Source: Synergistales bacterium
Lineage (GTDB): Bacteria > Synergistota > Synergistia > Synergistales > Aminobacteriaceae
DNA length: 9,538 nt
Assembly (NCBI GenBank): GCA_025997955.1
Contig: BNVH01000102.1
Location: 1-9,538 of the forward strand
Direction: 5' to 3'
Shown here: one piece after another, positions 1 through 7,913 of the stretch
Numbering within the stretch: the stretch's first letter is position 1
How the letters are laid out: each line of letters starts with the position of its first letter
The notes under the pieces: model-generated
Databases searched by the model: none
What the model was told of the DNA's origin: nothing
The model's input: the letters and a program-made list of their open reading frames with translations, nothing else
Translations under genes and position numbers: made by a program

Positions 1-32
1 TCAATATTTGCAAATTTTTCTTTTATATTCAA
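1..32 (-). CDS. 5' end of a gene leaving the left edge (partial)
   Basis: Only the first ten or so codons are inside the window. Read on the minus strand, a TTG at 32-30 starts the peptide (M)NIKEKFANI, which is open to the edge. A GAGGTG Shine-Dalgarno (39-44) lies 6 nt before it, and a good promoter lies at 70-98. An in-frame GTG at 41-39 is an alternative start but has no Shine-Dalgarno of its own. The N-terminus loosely recalls small cupin-fold proteins, but eleven residues cannot support a function. The gene is divergent from the broken gene at 149-895. The promoter, Shine-Dalgarno and start agree in spacing, so I think a real gene starts here. Confidence 0.45.
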   Translation of the reverse strand, partial: MNIKEKFANI

Positions 33-69
33 CTTTTTCACCTCAATAATATTTTTTTGCTTTCTGTAT

Positions 70-98
70 ATTATCAAGGTTTTATGTGTTTTTGTTAA
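70..98 (-). promoter_or_regulatory. Sigma70-type promoter, leftward
   Basis: On the minus strand a -35 box TTAACA (98-93) and a -10 box GATAAT (75-70) are separated by exactly 17 nt. Each differs from consensus by one base. Transcription would begin near 63 and read into the partial gene starting at 32, leaving a leader of about 30 nt. No operator-like repeat is seen around it. Confidence 0.55.
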
Positions 99-148
99 GA
101 CTGAAAATTTTATGAAACGGCCGTGGTTCTTGACGCTTAAGTTGTTGA

Positions 149-895
149 CATTGGATAAAAATCGCCTCCGAGACTGACGAAATAACGATTCGCGTAGCAA
201 ATAACGTAAACATCCCCAAAATCGTCAAGACGGGAAGCGGTTCTCTCAAAATAACCGGCGCGGCGGGCAAGACTCTCTCTGTCTCCAACACTAACGGCCC
301 GGCCATTTCCTCAGAAGGGGATATTTACATCGATAGCGGAACAGTCAAGGCAAACGTGACCGGCGCGGGCAACACGGAACCAGCGATAAAAGCCGGAGGA
401 AACATCACCATCACCGGCACGGCAAACGTTGTAGCTTCAAACAGCGGGACGGGAGCGAACAGCGGCGGCATAGTCTCAGGAGGCAAGACGACAATCTCCA
501 CCACCGGCGGCGTGAATATCACGAGCACCGGCGCCGCCGACGCCATAAACGCAACAGGCGGCGTCGAGATAACGAACGGCGTGAACATCATCGAAGCGCT
601 CGGCGGCGGGCACGCTATCAACGCGAACGATGGAAACGGCGCTATATCCATCACGGGCGGACACACGGAGATTACAGATCAGGGCAGAGGGACGAATCCC
701 TATCCCCCTACGATGAGCGGAGCCGATACGGTCGTTATCGTCAACGGACAGATTATCTTCGGCAAACCCGTAACTCCGGACAACCCCGATAACTATGATA
801 AAAGAAGAAGTAGCGGCGGCTGCGACGCGGGAGTTGGAGTTTTCGCCCTTGCCCTGCTACCCCTTGCGTGTGGTGTGAAACGGAAAGAGAAATAG
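149..895 (+). pseudogene. 5'-truncated surface protein with Synerg-CTERM-like sorting tail
   Basis: The frame is open from just after a TGA at 146-148 to the TAG at 893-895 (about 248 codons). It has no ATG, GTG or TTG before a GTG at 356, and no signal peptide. The peptide is rich in Gly, Thr, Asn, Ile and Val, with loosely repeated blocks such as ITGTANV, ITSTGAADAI and ISITGGHTEI, typical of parallel beta-helix or carbohydrate-binding secreted proteins. The last ~28 residues have a SSGGC motif, a hydrophobic segment (VGVFALALLPLACGV) and a basic KRKEK end. This matches the Synerg-CTERM sorting signal of Synergistota, a predicted surface-processing tail. I infer a 3' remnant of a longer exported protein that lost its N-terminus. 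Translation from GTG 356 (179 aa, weak AAGG 5 nt upstream) is possible but would give a product without an export signal. The intact terminator downstream suggests recent decay. Confidence 0.7.
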
Positions 896-902
896 CGCTA
901 CG

Positions 903-946
903 ACGCGGTACGCGGTACGCTATACGCTATACGCTATACGCAGTAC
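903..946 (+). repeat. Six tandem 7-bp units
   Basis: Between the stop codon of the surface-protein remnant and its terminator lie six consecutive heptamers of the form ACGCNNT: two ACGCGGT (903-916), three ACGCTAT (917-937) and one ACGCAGT (938-944), then a partial AC. The order by variant suggests growth by slippage of neighbouring units. The array is non-coding and would be in the 3' untranslated part of the transcript. I know no function for it. Confidence 0.85.
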
Positions 947-950
947 AGAA

Positions 951-982
951 CAGCCGGGCGAAGTTTCGCCCGGCTGTTTTTT
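951..982 (+). terminator. Strong rho-independent terminator
   Basis: A perfect inverted repeat pairs CAGCCGGGCGAA (951-962) with TTCGCCCGGCTG (965-976). The innermost A-T pairs would open to form the loop, leaving a GC-rich stem of about 10 bp. Six T (977-982) follow. It ends transcription of the surface-protein remnant. The minus-strand genes ending at 1056 run toward it, and in that direction the tail is only TTCTGT, so it may also stop them, less efficiently. Confidence 0.9.
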
Positions 983-1055
983 CGAGTAATAACATGTTGT
1001 TATGACCATTTGATACTTGAGCAAGAAGAGCGCAACGGAAAGGAGCAGGGATCTG

Positions 1056-1778
1056 TTATTTTAAGTTAAACGGCTTCAAAAATTTATCGGCCTCAATAGC
1101 TCGTCCGCGCTCGTCCTCTACGGGTACCTTATCAAAAACCCAGCCCTCGACTTTGGTAGGGTCAACCCCGGCGTCTATGAAAATCTGCGGATCTAAAACA
1201 AACACGATGTCCTTGTCGTTTTTGTCCATATCCTTCGCCCACTCGAAAAGCGTCCCAGGCGCTATCGTCACGCCGTAGTGATCAAGCGCCGTGTGGTACC
1301 CTATCAAATCTCTATCCAACTTCACAATCTGTTCAAACGAGGCGGCGGGCGTAACTTCCCCCTCGTAGCTCGGCGTCCCCGAGAGGCCTCGCCCGAACAT
1401 TATCTTGCCGACCTCCAGCATGGACTTCATCTCAGAGGGCAGCTTGTTCAAATCTAACCCGGCTTTCACGAAGGGCTCGGCGTCAAACCATATTTGTAGG
1501 GCTTGCATCTGCTTTCCGTCCATATCATGCCCCATGTGAGAGCTTGCGTCCTTGACTTCCTTGCGGAACCAAAACGCCGCGTCTCCGTCCGGCGCGATCA
1601 ATATCCAAAGGCCGTTCATCTCGTCCTCTACGGGCTTGGACTCAAGCGCGTCAAGCATCGCCGCAAACGACGTCACGGCCCCGCTCCCCACCACGTCCGT
1701 GTTCCAAAAAGCCGCCTCGGCCCTAAAACCGACGGAACCCACAAAAACTAACGCAACCAACAATAAAACCTTTTTCAT
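1056..1778 (-). CDS. Secreted protein of unknown function downstream of copA
   Basis: I do not recognise the family. The product is 240 aa with a clear signal peptide: basic MKK, a hydrophobic core at residues 4-17, and likely cleavage after FRAEA (residue 22), so it should be exported. The ATG at 1778 has a strong GGAGG Shine-Dalgarno 9 nt upstream, which fixes the start. A short His/Met/Asp-rich patch, SHMGHDMDGKQM (residues 80-91), could bind copper or another metal. Two segments look duplicated: WFDAEPFVKAGLDLNKL (about 97-113) and VLDPQIFIDAGVDPTKV (about 194-210). Both follow the pattern D-x3-F-x2-AG-x-D-x2-K. The gene starts 27 nt after the copA stop on the same strand with no terminator between, so it is probably co-transcribed. 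That context and the Met/His patch hint at a role in copper handling in the cell envelope, which remains an inference. Confidence 0.85.
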   Translation of the reverse strand: MKKVLLLVALVFVGSVGFRAEAAFWNTDVVGSGAVTSFAAMLDALESKPVEDEMNGLWILIAPDGDAAFWFRKEVKDASSHMGHDMDGKQMQALQIWFDAEPFVKAGLDLNKLPSEMKSMLEVGKIMFGRGLSGTPSYEGEVTPAASFEQIVKLDRDLIGYHTALDHYGVTIAPGTLFEWAKDMDKNDKDIVFVLDPQIFIDAGVDPTKVEGWVFDKVPVEDERGRAIEADKFLKPFNLK

Positions 1779-1805
1779 ACTTAATTACCTCCTTATAAAA
1801 TGAAT

Positions 1806-4043
1806 TTATATCTTGAATCTCTTTAACCTTAGCGCGTTTGTCAACACCGAAACGGAGCTGAGCGACATCGCGGCGGCGGCTAAGATTGGGTTGAGCAGGG
1901 GGCCTCCGAAGATGTAGAGCAGGCCGGCGGCTACGGGTATGCCGGCGGTGTTGTAGGCAAAGGCCCAGAACAAATTCTGCTTGATGTTGCGTATGACGCT
2001 TCGGCTGAGTTTGATGGCGGCCGGGACGTCCATCAGATCGCTCTTCATCAATACTATGTCCGCCGACTCCATCGCGACGTCCGTGCCGGAGCCTATGGAT
2101 ATTCCCACGTCGGCCTGGGCGAGCGCGGGGGCGTCGTTTATCCCGTCTCCCACCATTGCTACTCTCAGGCCCTCTTTTTGGAGCTTCTTGACCTCTTCGG
2201 CCTTGTCCTGCGGCAGCACCTCGGCCAAGACTCTATCTATCCCCACCTGCGCGGCTATCGCCTTAGCGGTCTTGGCGTTGTCGCCCGTTATCATGACTAC
2301 GCTGATGCCCATATTTTTGAGCGTCCTCACGGCCTCCGCGCTGCTCTTTTTCATCACGTCGGCCACGGCGATAATAGCGGCTAATTTTCCGTCGAGCGCG
2401 GCGTACATAGGGGTTTTGCCCTCTTCGGCCAATCGCTCCGAGGCGCTCGACAATTCGTCTAACGCTATAGCGCGTTCGTCCATGAGCTTTTTGTTTCCGA
2501 CCAAGATATTGATTCCCTCTATCTTCGACTCTATGCCAAGACCGGTTATGGCTTGAAAGTCGTCAGGTTTTAAAATAGGTAGGCCCCGTTCTTGGGCTTT
2601 ATGAACTATCGCTTCGCCAAGGGGGTGTTCCGAGGCCTTCTCAGCGGAAGCCACAAGGCTCAGGAGACGTCGCTCATCTACGCCACGCGCGAGCGCCACG
2701 TCCGTGACCTCTGGCTTGCCCTCTGTCAGCGTTCCGGTTTTGTCGAAAACAGCCGCGTTTATCTTGTGCGCCGTCTCAAGCGACGCGCCGGACTTAAATA
2801 GAATTCCGAACTCCGCTCCCTTGCCGGTGCCGACCATTATCGCCGTGGGCGTGGCGAGACCGAGCGCGCATGGGCAGGCGATTATCAGCACGGATATAAA
2901 GATAGTCAAAGAAAACTGAACGCTCCCCGTCCCCCAGAACCAAGCGAGCGCCGCAACCACGGCTATGACGCATACTACGGGTACGAACACGCCAGAGACG
3001 ACATCGGCCATCTGCGCTATCGGAGCCTTTGAGCCCTGAGCGTCCTCCACCATCTTGACTATCTGAGCCAAGGCCGTATCGGCGCCTATCTTCTGCGCCT
3101 CAAAGCGAAGCGCGCCGTTTTTGTTTATCGTGGCGGCGAATACTTTATCGCCCGCCTTTTTGTCCACCGGGATGCTCTCGCCCGTCAGCATGGACTCGTC
3201 CACGGCCGAATATCCCTCGGTAACCATGCCGTCCACCGGAATTTTCCCGCCCGGCTTGACTATTATAACGTCGCCTATCTCCACGGCCTCTATCGGGATT
3301 TCGCTCTCCAAGCCGTTTTTTACGACCGTAGCGGTCTTGGGGGCGAGGCCCATCAGCTTTTTTATCGCCTCGGAGGTTTTGCCCTTCGATATAGCCTCAA
3401 GCGTCTTTCCGAGCAAGATGAGGGCTATAATCACCCCCGCTGACTCGAAATAGAGCCCTTCCACGGCCCCAAAGTCGCCCATGAAAATACGAGCGGTGCA
3501 GTAAAGACTGTATACGACCGCGGCGGACGTGCCTATCGCTATCAGCGAGTCCATATTAGGGCTGCCCATAAAGAGCGCCCGGAAGCCCACGTGGTAAAAA
3601 TTGCGTCCGGCTATGAGAATCGGAATAACGAGCAAAATCTGAACGAGCGCGTAATTAACCGGATACTGCATGGGTTTTAAAATTTTGGGAAATGGCAGCC
3701 ACCAGAGCCACCAGACCATCGAGACCATCGCCAAGTAGAGGAGAGGCGCGCCGAATATCGCCGACACCAAAAACTTGCGCTTCAGAGTTCTTATCTCGCG
3801 CTCCTTACGAAGTTTATCCTCGTCCACCGTACTTTTTTTGATGACGCTGTAGCCCGTGTCAACGACCTTTTTCTCAATATCGCGAAGCGCCAATATTTTC
3901 TCGTCATACTCGACCGACAGCTTCTCAGTAGCGAAGTTCACCACCGTCTCCGCGACGCCCGCCATCTTGCCGACGGCGCGCTCAATTCTCCTTGCGCAGG
4001 CGGCGCATGTCATGCCGCCGATAGCCACTGTTTGTTTCATCAC
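1806..4043 (-). CDS. copA: P1B-type Cu+-exporting ATPase (CopA)
   Basis: ATP-driven pump in the cytoplasmic membrane that exports Cu+ (possibly Ag+). Numbered from the GTG start (745 aa), it has one N-terminal heavy-metal-binding domain with GMTCAAC (Cys13, Cys16), the actuator TGES (287-290), the membrane ion-binding CPC (390-392), phosphorylation motif DKTGT (434-438), the HP pair of the nucleotide domain (473-474) and the hinge GDGINDAP (632-639). The last helices carry YN (697-698) and M-x2-SS (726-730), residues characteristic of Cu+-selective P1B-1 pumps. Length and the single binding domain are usual. Start choice: AAGGGGG lies 10 nt before GTG 4043 and 13 nt before ATG 4040. An upstream TTG (4049) is only 4 nt away and is less likely. 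The start remains ambiguous by a few residues. A secreted protein gene follows 27 nt downstream. No copper regulator (csoR, cueR) or chaperone gene is in the window. Confidence 0.97.
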   Translation of the reverse strand: MMKQTVAIGGMTCAACARRIERAVGKMAGVAETVVNFATEKLSVEYDEKILALRDIEKKVVDTGYSVIKKSTVDEDKLRKEREIRTLKRKFLVSAIFGAPLLYLAMVSMVWWLWWLPFPKILKPMQYPVNYALVQILLVIPILIAGRNFYHVGFRALFMGSPNMDSLIAIGTSAAVVYSLYCTARIFMGDFGAVEGLYFESAGVIIALILLGKTLEAISKGKTSEAIKKLMGLAPKTATVVKNGLESEIPIEAVEIGDVIIVKPGGKIPVDGMVTEGYSAVDESMLTGESIPVDKKAGDKVFAATINKNGALRFEAQKIGADTALAQIVKMVEDAQGSKAPIAQMADVVSGVFVPVVCVIAVVAALAWFWGTGSVQFSLTIFISVLIIACPCALGLATPTAIMVGTGKGAEFGILFKSGASLETAHKINAAVFDKTGTLTEGKPEVTDVALARGVDERRLLSLVASAEKASEHPLGEAIVHKAQERGLPILKPDDFQAITGLGIESKIEGINILVGNKKLMDERAIALDELSSASERLAEEGKTPMYAALDGKLAAIIAVADVMKKSSAEAVRTLKNMGISVVMITGDNAKTAKAIAAQVGIDRVLAEVLPQDKAEEVKKLQKEGLRVAMVGDGINDAPALAQADVGISIGSGTDVAMESADIVLMKSDLMDVPAAIKLSRSVIRNIKQNLFWAFAYNTAGIPVAAGLLYIFGGPLLNPILAAAAMSLSSVSVLTNALRLKRFKI

Positions 4044-4069
4044 CTTCAAACAACCCCCTTAGACTCACA

Positions 4070-4096
4070 ATTTTACATGATTTAGGATACTATCAA
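4070..4096 (-). promoter_or_regulatory. Candidate promoter of copA
   Basis: On the minus strand TAAAAT (4075-4070) is a good -10 box. The best -35 match, TTGATA (4096-4091), is 15 nt away, shorter than ideal. Poor spacing is common where an activator helps, but I see no clear dyad of the kind bound by MerR-type copper sensors. The site sits between the pyr operon terminator and the copA Shine-Dalgarno. Confidence 0.4.
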
Positions 4097-4118
4097 AAGA
4101 ATTTGTAGAAATTATGGA

Positions 4119-4174
4119 GAAACCAAAAAAATTCTCGCACAAAGTCGCCTCCATGCGAGAATTTTTTGGTTTTT
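4119..4174 (-). terminator. Terminator at the end of the pyr operon
   Basis: A long inverted repeat pairs AACCAAAAAAATTCTCGCA (4121-4139) with TGCGAGAATTTTTTGGTT (4154-4171), with one bulged A. The arms enclose a 14-nt loop. The outer half of the stem is A/T, so each strand ends in a T-rich run and the hairpin could work in both directions. It begins 18 nt past the pyrE stop and lies before the copA promoter, separating the two minus-strand transcription units. Confidence 0.8.
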
Positions 4175-4191
4175 ATGTATTTTGTTTTACG

Positions 4192-4773
4192 CTATGCTTT
4201 GCGGCTGCCTGGCTTGATTATGGGCAGACCCTGGGCGCAGAGCGGGCATTCGTCGGCGGGCCAAGACTCTATTTTCGTGGAGAGAGTCGCGTAAAACGGC
4301 ACGCCAAAGTCTACCTCACCGTCCGAGCGGTCTACTACGCTGCCGACGCCTACGACCTCAGCGCCGTTCGCCCTCATAAGCTCTATGACTTCGCGGACAG
4401 AACCGCCGGTCGTCACCACGTCCTCTACGACGAGCGCGCGCGTACCCGGCTCCACATGAAAGCCGCGGCGCAGCGTCATCTTGCCGTCCTCGCGCTCGGT
4501 GAAGATGTTTCTGGCTCTCAGAACCCTCGCCATCTCGTAAGCCATAATGACGCCGCCAAGGGCTGGGCCAGCGACGAGGTCTATTTTGCCGAAGTCCTCC
4601 GGGTCGAAGAACATCGCCATATCAAGGCAAACCGTCTCAGTGTGATAAGGATGCTCGAAAAGGTGCGCGCACTGCATATATCGGTCGCTGTGGCGTCCTG
4701 ACGTGAGGCGAAAATGCCCCTCCTGCATGACGTCCGTGTGCTTTAAAAGCCATAGGGCATCTTTTTTCAGCAT
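4192..4773 (-). CDS. pyrE: Orotate phosphoribosyltransferase
   Basis: Cytosolic enzyme joining orotate to PRPP to give orotidine 5'-monophosphate (OMP), step five of UMP synthesis. The 193-aa product has the type I phosphoribosyltransferase fold signature ALVVEDVVTTGGS (residues 113-125), whose acidic pair and TTGGS loop bind PRPP. The N-terminal LTSGRHSDRYMQ (23-34) and the loop after MTLRRGF (99-105) also fit PyrE. It ends with CPLCAQGLPIIKPGSR, a Cys-x2-Cys tail that I recall from some clostridial-type PyrE proteins. The ATG overlaps the end of pyrF by 7 nt, and GGAGG lies inside the pyrF 3' end, so translation is probably coupled. It is the last gene of the operon, followed by a terminator. 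Confidence 0.95.
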   Translation of the reverse strand: MLKKDALWLLKHTDVMQEGHFRLTSGRHSDRYMQCAHLFEHPYHTETVCLDMAMFFDPEDFGKIDLVAGPALGGVIMAYEMARVLRARNIFTEREDGKMTLRRGFHVEPGTRALVVEDVVTTGGSVREVIELMRANGAEVVGVGSVVDRSDGEVDFGVPFYATLSTKIESWPADECPLCAQGLPIIKPGSRKA

Positions 4774-5657
4774 TTTATGTTGACCTCCTTCCTGATTTCG
4801 TCCCTCATACGTATGGCCTCGTCTCTCGTCGCCGCCGCGAAGTCGCCCGTGTCGCGTTTTTTGTAGGCCAAGAGAAGACTGCGCGAGGCGTTTATGACTG
4901 CGCCGCGCCCTTTTTCATCGAAGCACCCGGCCAAATCTTTGGCGGAAGCGCCCTGCGCGCCATATCCAGGAACCAAAAAGAACGTGTGAGAGAGCGTATT
5001 TCTGAGTTTTTTGCCCTCATCGGGCCAAGTAGCGCCCACAACCGCGCCCAAGGAGCTGTAGCCGTGTTTTCCTATTAGATTCTTTCCCCACTCGGCCGTC
5101 TTCTCTCCGACGATTTCGTAAAGGCGGCGGCCGTCGATTTTAAGGTCCTGAAAATCGCCGGCCGACTTGTTGGATGTCCTGACGAGTGAAAACACGCCGC
5201 TGCCGTAGAGCTCGCAGCGCGTCAGAAACGGGGCCACGCCGTCAATGCCAAGGTATGGGTTGATAGTCACGAAATCAGCGGGAAACGCGGCGTCGGGGCC
5301 AAAGCAGGCGGCGGCGTAAGCCTCCGCCGTCGCCCCTATGTCGTTATGCTTGACGTCCGCTATCGTTATCATCCCGCGCTCCCGCGCGTAGAGCAGAGTG
5401 TCGCGGAATATTTTCATACCGGCCAACCCCAGCATTTCGTAGCAAGCCGACTGTACCTTGACGCAGGGCACTATGTCGCAAGTGGCGTCTATTAGGGCGC
5501 GGTTGAAGTCGAAAATGGCCTTTGTCGCGTCTTTTTCGACGTCGAAAGAGGGTGGCAGATACTCCACCCGCGTGTCCAAGCCGAGGGCCGTTGGGTTGCT
5601 TAGCTTGTCAATTTTGTCAATGAGCCTGTCTATGGCCTTTTCGGCGTAAGTGGTCAT
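4767..5657 (-). CDS. pyrF: Orotidine 5'-phosphate decarboxylase, type 2
   Basis: Decarboxylates OMP to UMP, the final step of de novo pyrimidine synthesis, in the cytosol. The 296-aa length and the motif DVKHNDIGATAEAY (residues 101-114) mark the longer type 2 family. Asp101, Lys103 and Asp106 are the expected catalytic D-x-K-x2-D residues. ALGLDTRVEYLP near the N-terminus (24-35) and VPGYGAQG (229-236) near the C-terminus fit substrate and phosphate binding. The ATG at 5657 is 3 nt past the pyrC stop, so the two genes are likely translated in sequence. The 3' end overlaps pyrE. The adjacent pyrF-pyrE pair puts the enzymes that make and consume OMP side by side. Confidence 0.96.
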   Translation of the reverse strand: MTTYAEKAIDRLIDKIDKLSNPTALGLDTRVEYLPPSFDVEKDATKAIFDFNRALIDATCDIVPCVKVQSACYEMLGLAGMKIFRDTLLYARERGMITIADVKHNDIGATAEAYAAACFGPDAAFPADFVTINPYLGIDGVAPFLTRCELYGSGVFSLVRTSNKSAGDFQDLKIDGRRLYEIVGEKTAEWGKNLIGKHGYSSLGAVVGATWPDEGKKLRNTLSHTFFLVPGYGAQGASAKDLAGCFDEKGRGAVINASRSLLLAYKKRDTGDFAAATRDEAIRMRDEIRKEVNIKC

Positions 5658-5660
5658 AGA

Positions 5661-6938
5661 TTAAACGCCCCTCTCATACACGCGCTCACCGCCGACAAAC
5701 GTGCGAACCACGTTCCCGGTTAGCTTTTTGCCGTTGAAAGGGGTGTTTTTTCCCTTGCTCAAAAATAGGCTTGAATCAACGACCCACTCCTCTGACGGGT
5801 CTATTATAGTTATGTCGGCTACCCCCCCCTCCGCTATCACTCCGCCCGGCAGAGAAAACAGCTCAGCGGGCGCGCTCGTCATCTTGGATAGCAGCTGTTC
5901 ACCCGTCATATGGCCCGGCGCGACAAGCGCTGTCCAGCATACGCCAAGCGCGGTCTCGAAGCCGGATATGCCAGTGGAGGCAAGGGCGTACTCTAAATTC
6001 TTGTCGTCGAAATGGTGCGGGGCGTGGTCCGTGGCTATGCAGTCGATGGTCCCGTCTTTGAGGGCCGCTATCAGGGCCGTAACGTCGTCTTTTGTGCGCA
6101 GGGGAGGATTTACCCGCGTCGATGGGTCGTAGCCGTCCACCCAATCGTCAGTGGCGTAGAGATAGTGGGGGGTGGTCTCAGCCGTTATCTTGGCTCCCTT
6201 GGCTTTGTAGAGGCGCACGATGTCCGCGCCCCCGGCCGTCGAGACGTGAGCCACGTGCAGGCGCGCGCCGGTGAGCGCGGCGAGATGGCAGTCGCGGGCT
6301 ATTATCGTCTCCTCGGCGGCGCGGGTTATGCCGGAGAGGCCGAGCACCGTCGACCAGTAGCCCTCGTTCATGGCTCCGTTGTTGGTCAGGTTGAGGTCCT
6401 CCGGGTGAGTGACCACCGGCAAATTGAAATGCGCGGCGTATGTCAGCACAAGCCTCATGCGGTTTGCGTCCACTATGGACCTTCCGTCGTCGGAGACGGC
6501 GACAACACCGGACTCCTGAAGTTCGCCCATCTCGGTCAGTTCCTCGCCCTTCAGTCCCTTTGTGGCCGCGCCTATCGGATAGACGCGAACGACGCCCTCA
6601 CGCTTGGCTTTTAATTTGATAAGCTCTGTGACGGCCGCGTTGTCGTTTACGGGCTTCGTGTTGGCCATGCAGCAGACGGACGTGAAGCCGCCCTTGGCCG
6701 CGGCCCTCGTGCCAGTGGCTATGGTTTCCTTATACTCAAAGCCCGGCTCGCGCAGGTGGGAGTGCAAGTCTATGAGTCCCGGCGAGACAAGGAGGCCCTT
6801 TGCGTCCACTATCTCGGCGTCGCCAACTTTGGAGCCTGAATCTAACAGCGCGGCGATTTTTCCTCCTTCGATAAGAACGTCTCCTTTTTTGACGCCGTCC
6901 GGCAGGACGAGGCTTCCGTTTTGAATAAGAATTTTCAT
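5661..6938 (-). CDS. pyrC: Dihydroorotase, class I
   Basis: Zinc enzyme that cyclises N-carbamoyl-L-aspartate to dihydroorotate, step three of the pathway. The 425-aa length and sequence are those of class I (Bacillus-type) dihydroorotases. Expected metal and catalytic residues are present: His59 and His61 in DLHSHLREPG, Asp151 in VSDDG, His178 in VVTHPED, His231 in HVAHVST and Asp304 in ATDHAPH. MANTKP (91-96) and NPPLR (277-281) are typical substrate-binding stretches. The ATG at 6938 has AGGGGG 8 nt upstream. It starts 15 nt after the pyrB stop. In several bacteria class I PyrC associates with PyrB, and the gene order here is compatible with that, but the sequence does not prove it. Confidence 0.97.
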   Translation of the reverse strand: MKILIQNGSLVLPDGVKKGDVLIEGGKIAALLDSGSKVGDAEIVDAKGLLVSPGLIDLHSHLREPGFEYKETIATGTRAAAKGGFTSVCCMANTKPVNDNAAVTELIKLKAKREGVVRVYPIGAATKGLKGEELTEMGELQESGVVAVSDDGRSIVDANRMRLVLTYAAHFNLPVVTHPEDLNLTNNGAMNEGYWSTVLGLSGITRAAEETIIARDCHLAALTGARLHVAHVSTAGGADIVRLYKAKGAKITAETTPHYLYATDDWVDGYDPSTRVNPPLRTKDDVTALIAALKDGTIDCIATDHAPHHFDDKNLEYALASTGISGFETALGVCWTALVAPGHMTGEQLLSKMTSAPAELFSLPGGVIAEGGVADITIIDPSEEWVVDSSLFLSKGKNTPFNGKKLTGNVVRTFVGGERVYERGV

Positions 6939-6953
6939 ATGTGTCGCCCCCTG

Positions 6954-7877
6954 TTATCCGTTATTTCTCGTCAATAGAAAAAGCAGCGCCATTCTCACGG
7001 CCACGCCGTTGGTCACCTGCTCGTCTATGACGGACTCGGGCGAATCCGCCACGAATGACGATATTTCGACGCCCCTGTTCATGGGCCCCGGGTGCATGAC
7101 AAGCGCGCCCTTCTTGGCGAGCTTCAGTCTCTCCGGCGTCAGGCCGAACAGCTTGTGATACTCGCGCACGGAGGGGAAAAGCCCTTTTTGCTGACGTTCT
7201 AACTGTATGCGCAGGCCCATCACGACGTCCGCATCCCTCAGCGCGTCGTCTACCGATTCCGTCACGACGCAGCCGGCCGCGGCTAATTCCGGCGGCAAAA
7301 GCGTCGGAGGTCCCGCAAAGGTGACGGACGCGCCCATAGTGGTAAGTCCCCAGAGGTTTGAGCGAGCCACGCGGCTGTGCATGACGTCGCCGACTATGGC
7401 GACCTTGAGGCCCGACAAGCCGCCGAGTTTTTCTTTCATGGTGAACATGTCGAGAAGAGCCTGCGTCGGGTGCTCGTTCGTTCCGTCGCCGGCGTTTATG
7501 ACTGAGGCTTTCACGTGTTGCGACATGAGGTGAGGCGCGCCGGTCATGGGGTGCCTCAAAATCAACACGTCGCTCGCCATGCGGTCAAGCGTGCGAGCCG
7601 TGTCTATGAGCGACTCGCCCTTGGCGACACTTGAGCCAGAGGCCGACATGTTGGCCGCCACTCCTCCCATATATTTTGACGCGAGCTCGAAAGAGAGGCG
7701 CGTGCGAGTGCTGTTCTCGTAGAACACCGTCAGGATGGTTTTGCCCTGAAGGTGCGGCGTTTTCTTGTTGTTGGACGCCAAGATGACTTTCATCAGGTCC
7801 GCCGTGTTTAGAATTTCGTTTATATCGTCAGCCGATACGCCGCGTAGGCCGAGCAGATGTTTTTGCGAAAAAGCCAA
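6954..7877 (-). CDS. pyrB: Aspartate carbamoyltransferase, catalytic subunit
   Basis: Condenses carbamoyl phosphate with L-aspartate, the committed step of pyrimidine synthesis. The 307-aa product carries the carbamoyl-phosphate loop STRTR (residues 56-60), the SVAKGES loop with Lys86 reaching from the neighbouring subunit, ILRHP (106-110), HPTQ (136-139), the aspartate-domain MHSRVARSN (166-174) and MHPGPMNRG (261-269). The start is TTG at 7877, with AAGGGGG exactly 8 nt upstream; no ATG is better placed. No pyrI regulatory subunit gene is in the window, so control is probably through PyrR rather than by the allosteric PyrI mechanism. The 36-nt gap after pyrR contains no hairpin like an attenuator. 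Confidence 0.97.
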   Translation of the reverse strand: MAFSQKHLLGLRGVSADDINEILNTADLMKVILASNNKKTPHLQGKTILTVFYENSTRTRLSFELASKYMGGVAANMSASGSSVAKGESLIDTARTLDRMASDVLILRHPMTGAPHLMSQHVKASVINAGDGTNEHPTQALLDMFTMKEKLGGLSGLKVAIVGDVMHSRVARSNLWGLTTMGASVTFAGPPTLLPPELAAAGCVVTESVDDALRDADVVMGLRIQLERQQKGLFPSVREYHKLFGLTPERLKLAKKGALVMHPGPMNRGVEISSFVADSPESVIDEQVTNGVAVRMALLFLLTRNNG

Positions 7878-7913
7878 TGTAACAACCCCCTTCGATTTTT
7901 ACCCTTTTTACCC

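Noticed and set aside
145..150. A perfect TTGACA on the plus strand before the surface-protein remnant
   Set aside because: No acceptable -10 box follows at 15-19 nt, and there is no Shine-Dalgarno or start codon after it. It is not enough to call a promoter for the remnant.
112..177. A 21-codon plus-strand frame, MKRPWFLTLKLLTL..., that might be the lost N-terminus of the surface protein in another frame
   Set aside because: It is short, has no Shine-Dalgarno and is only weakly like a signal peptide. It cannot be joined to the remnant by a single simple frameshift without losing most of an exported protein.
989..1003. Inverted repeat ATAACA-TGT-TGTTAT after the strong terminator
   Set aside because: Six A-T-rich pairs without a T-run. 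Too weak for a terminator, with no other context.
4114..4701. Long plus-strand frame opposite pyrE, and similar long frames opposite pyrC, pyrB and copA
   Set aside because: They are antisense shadows of GC-rich genes whose minus-strand products are clear family members. None has a plausible start site or recognisable product.
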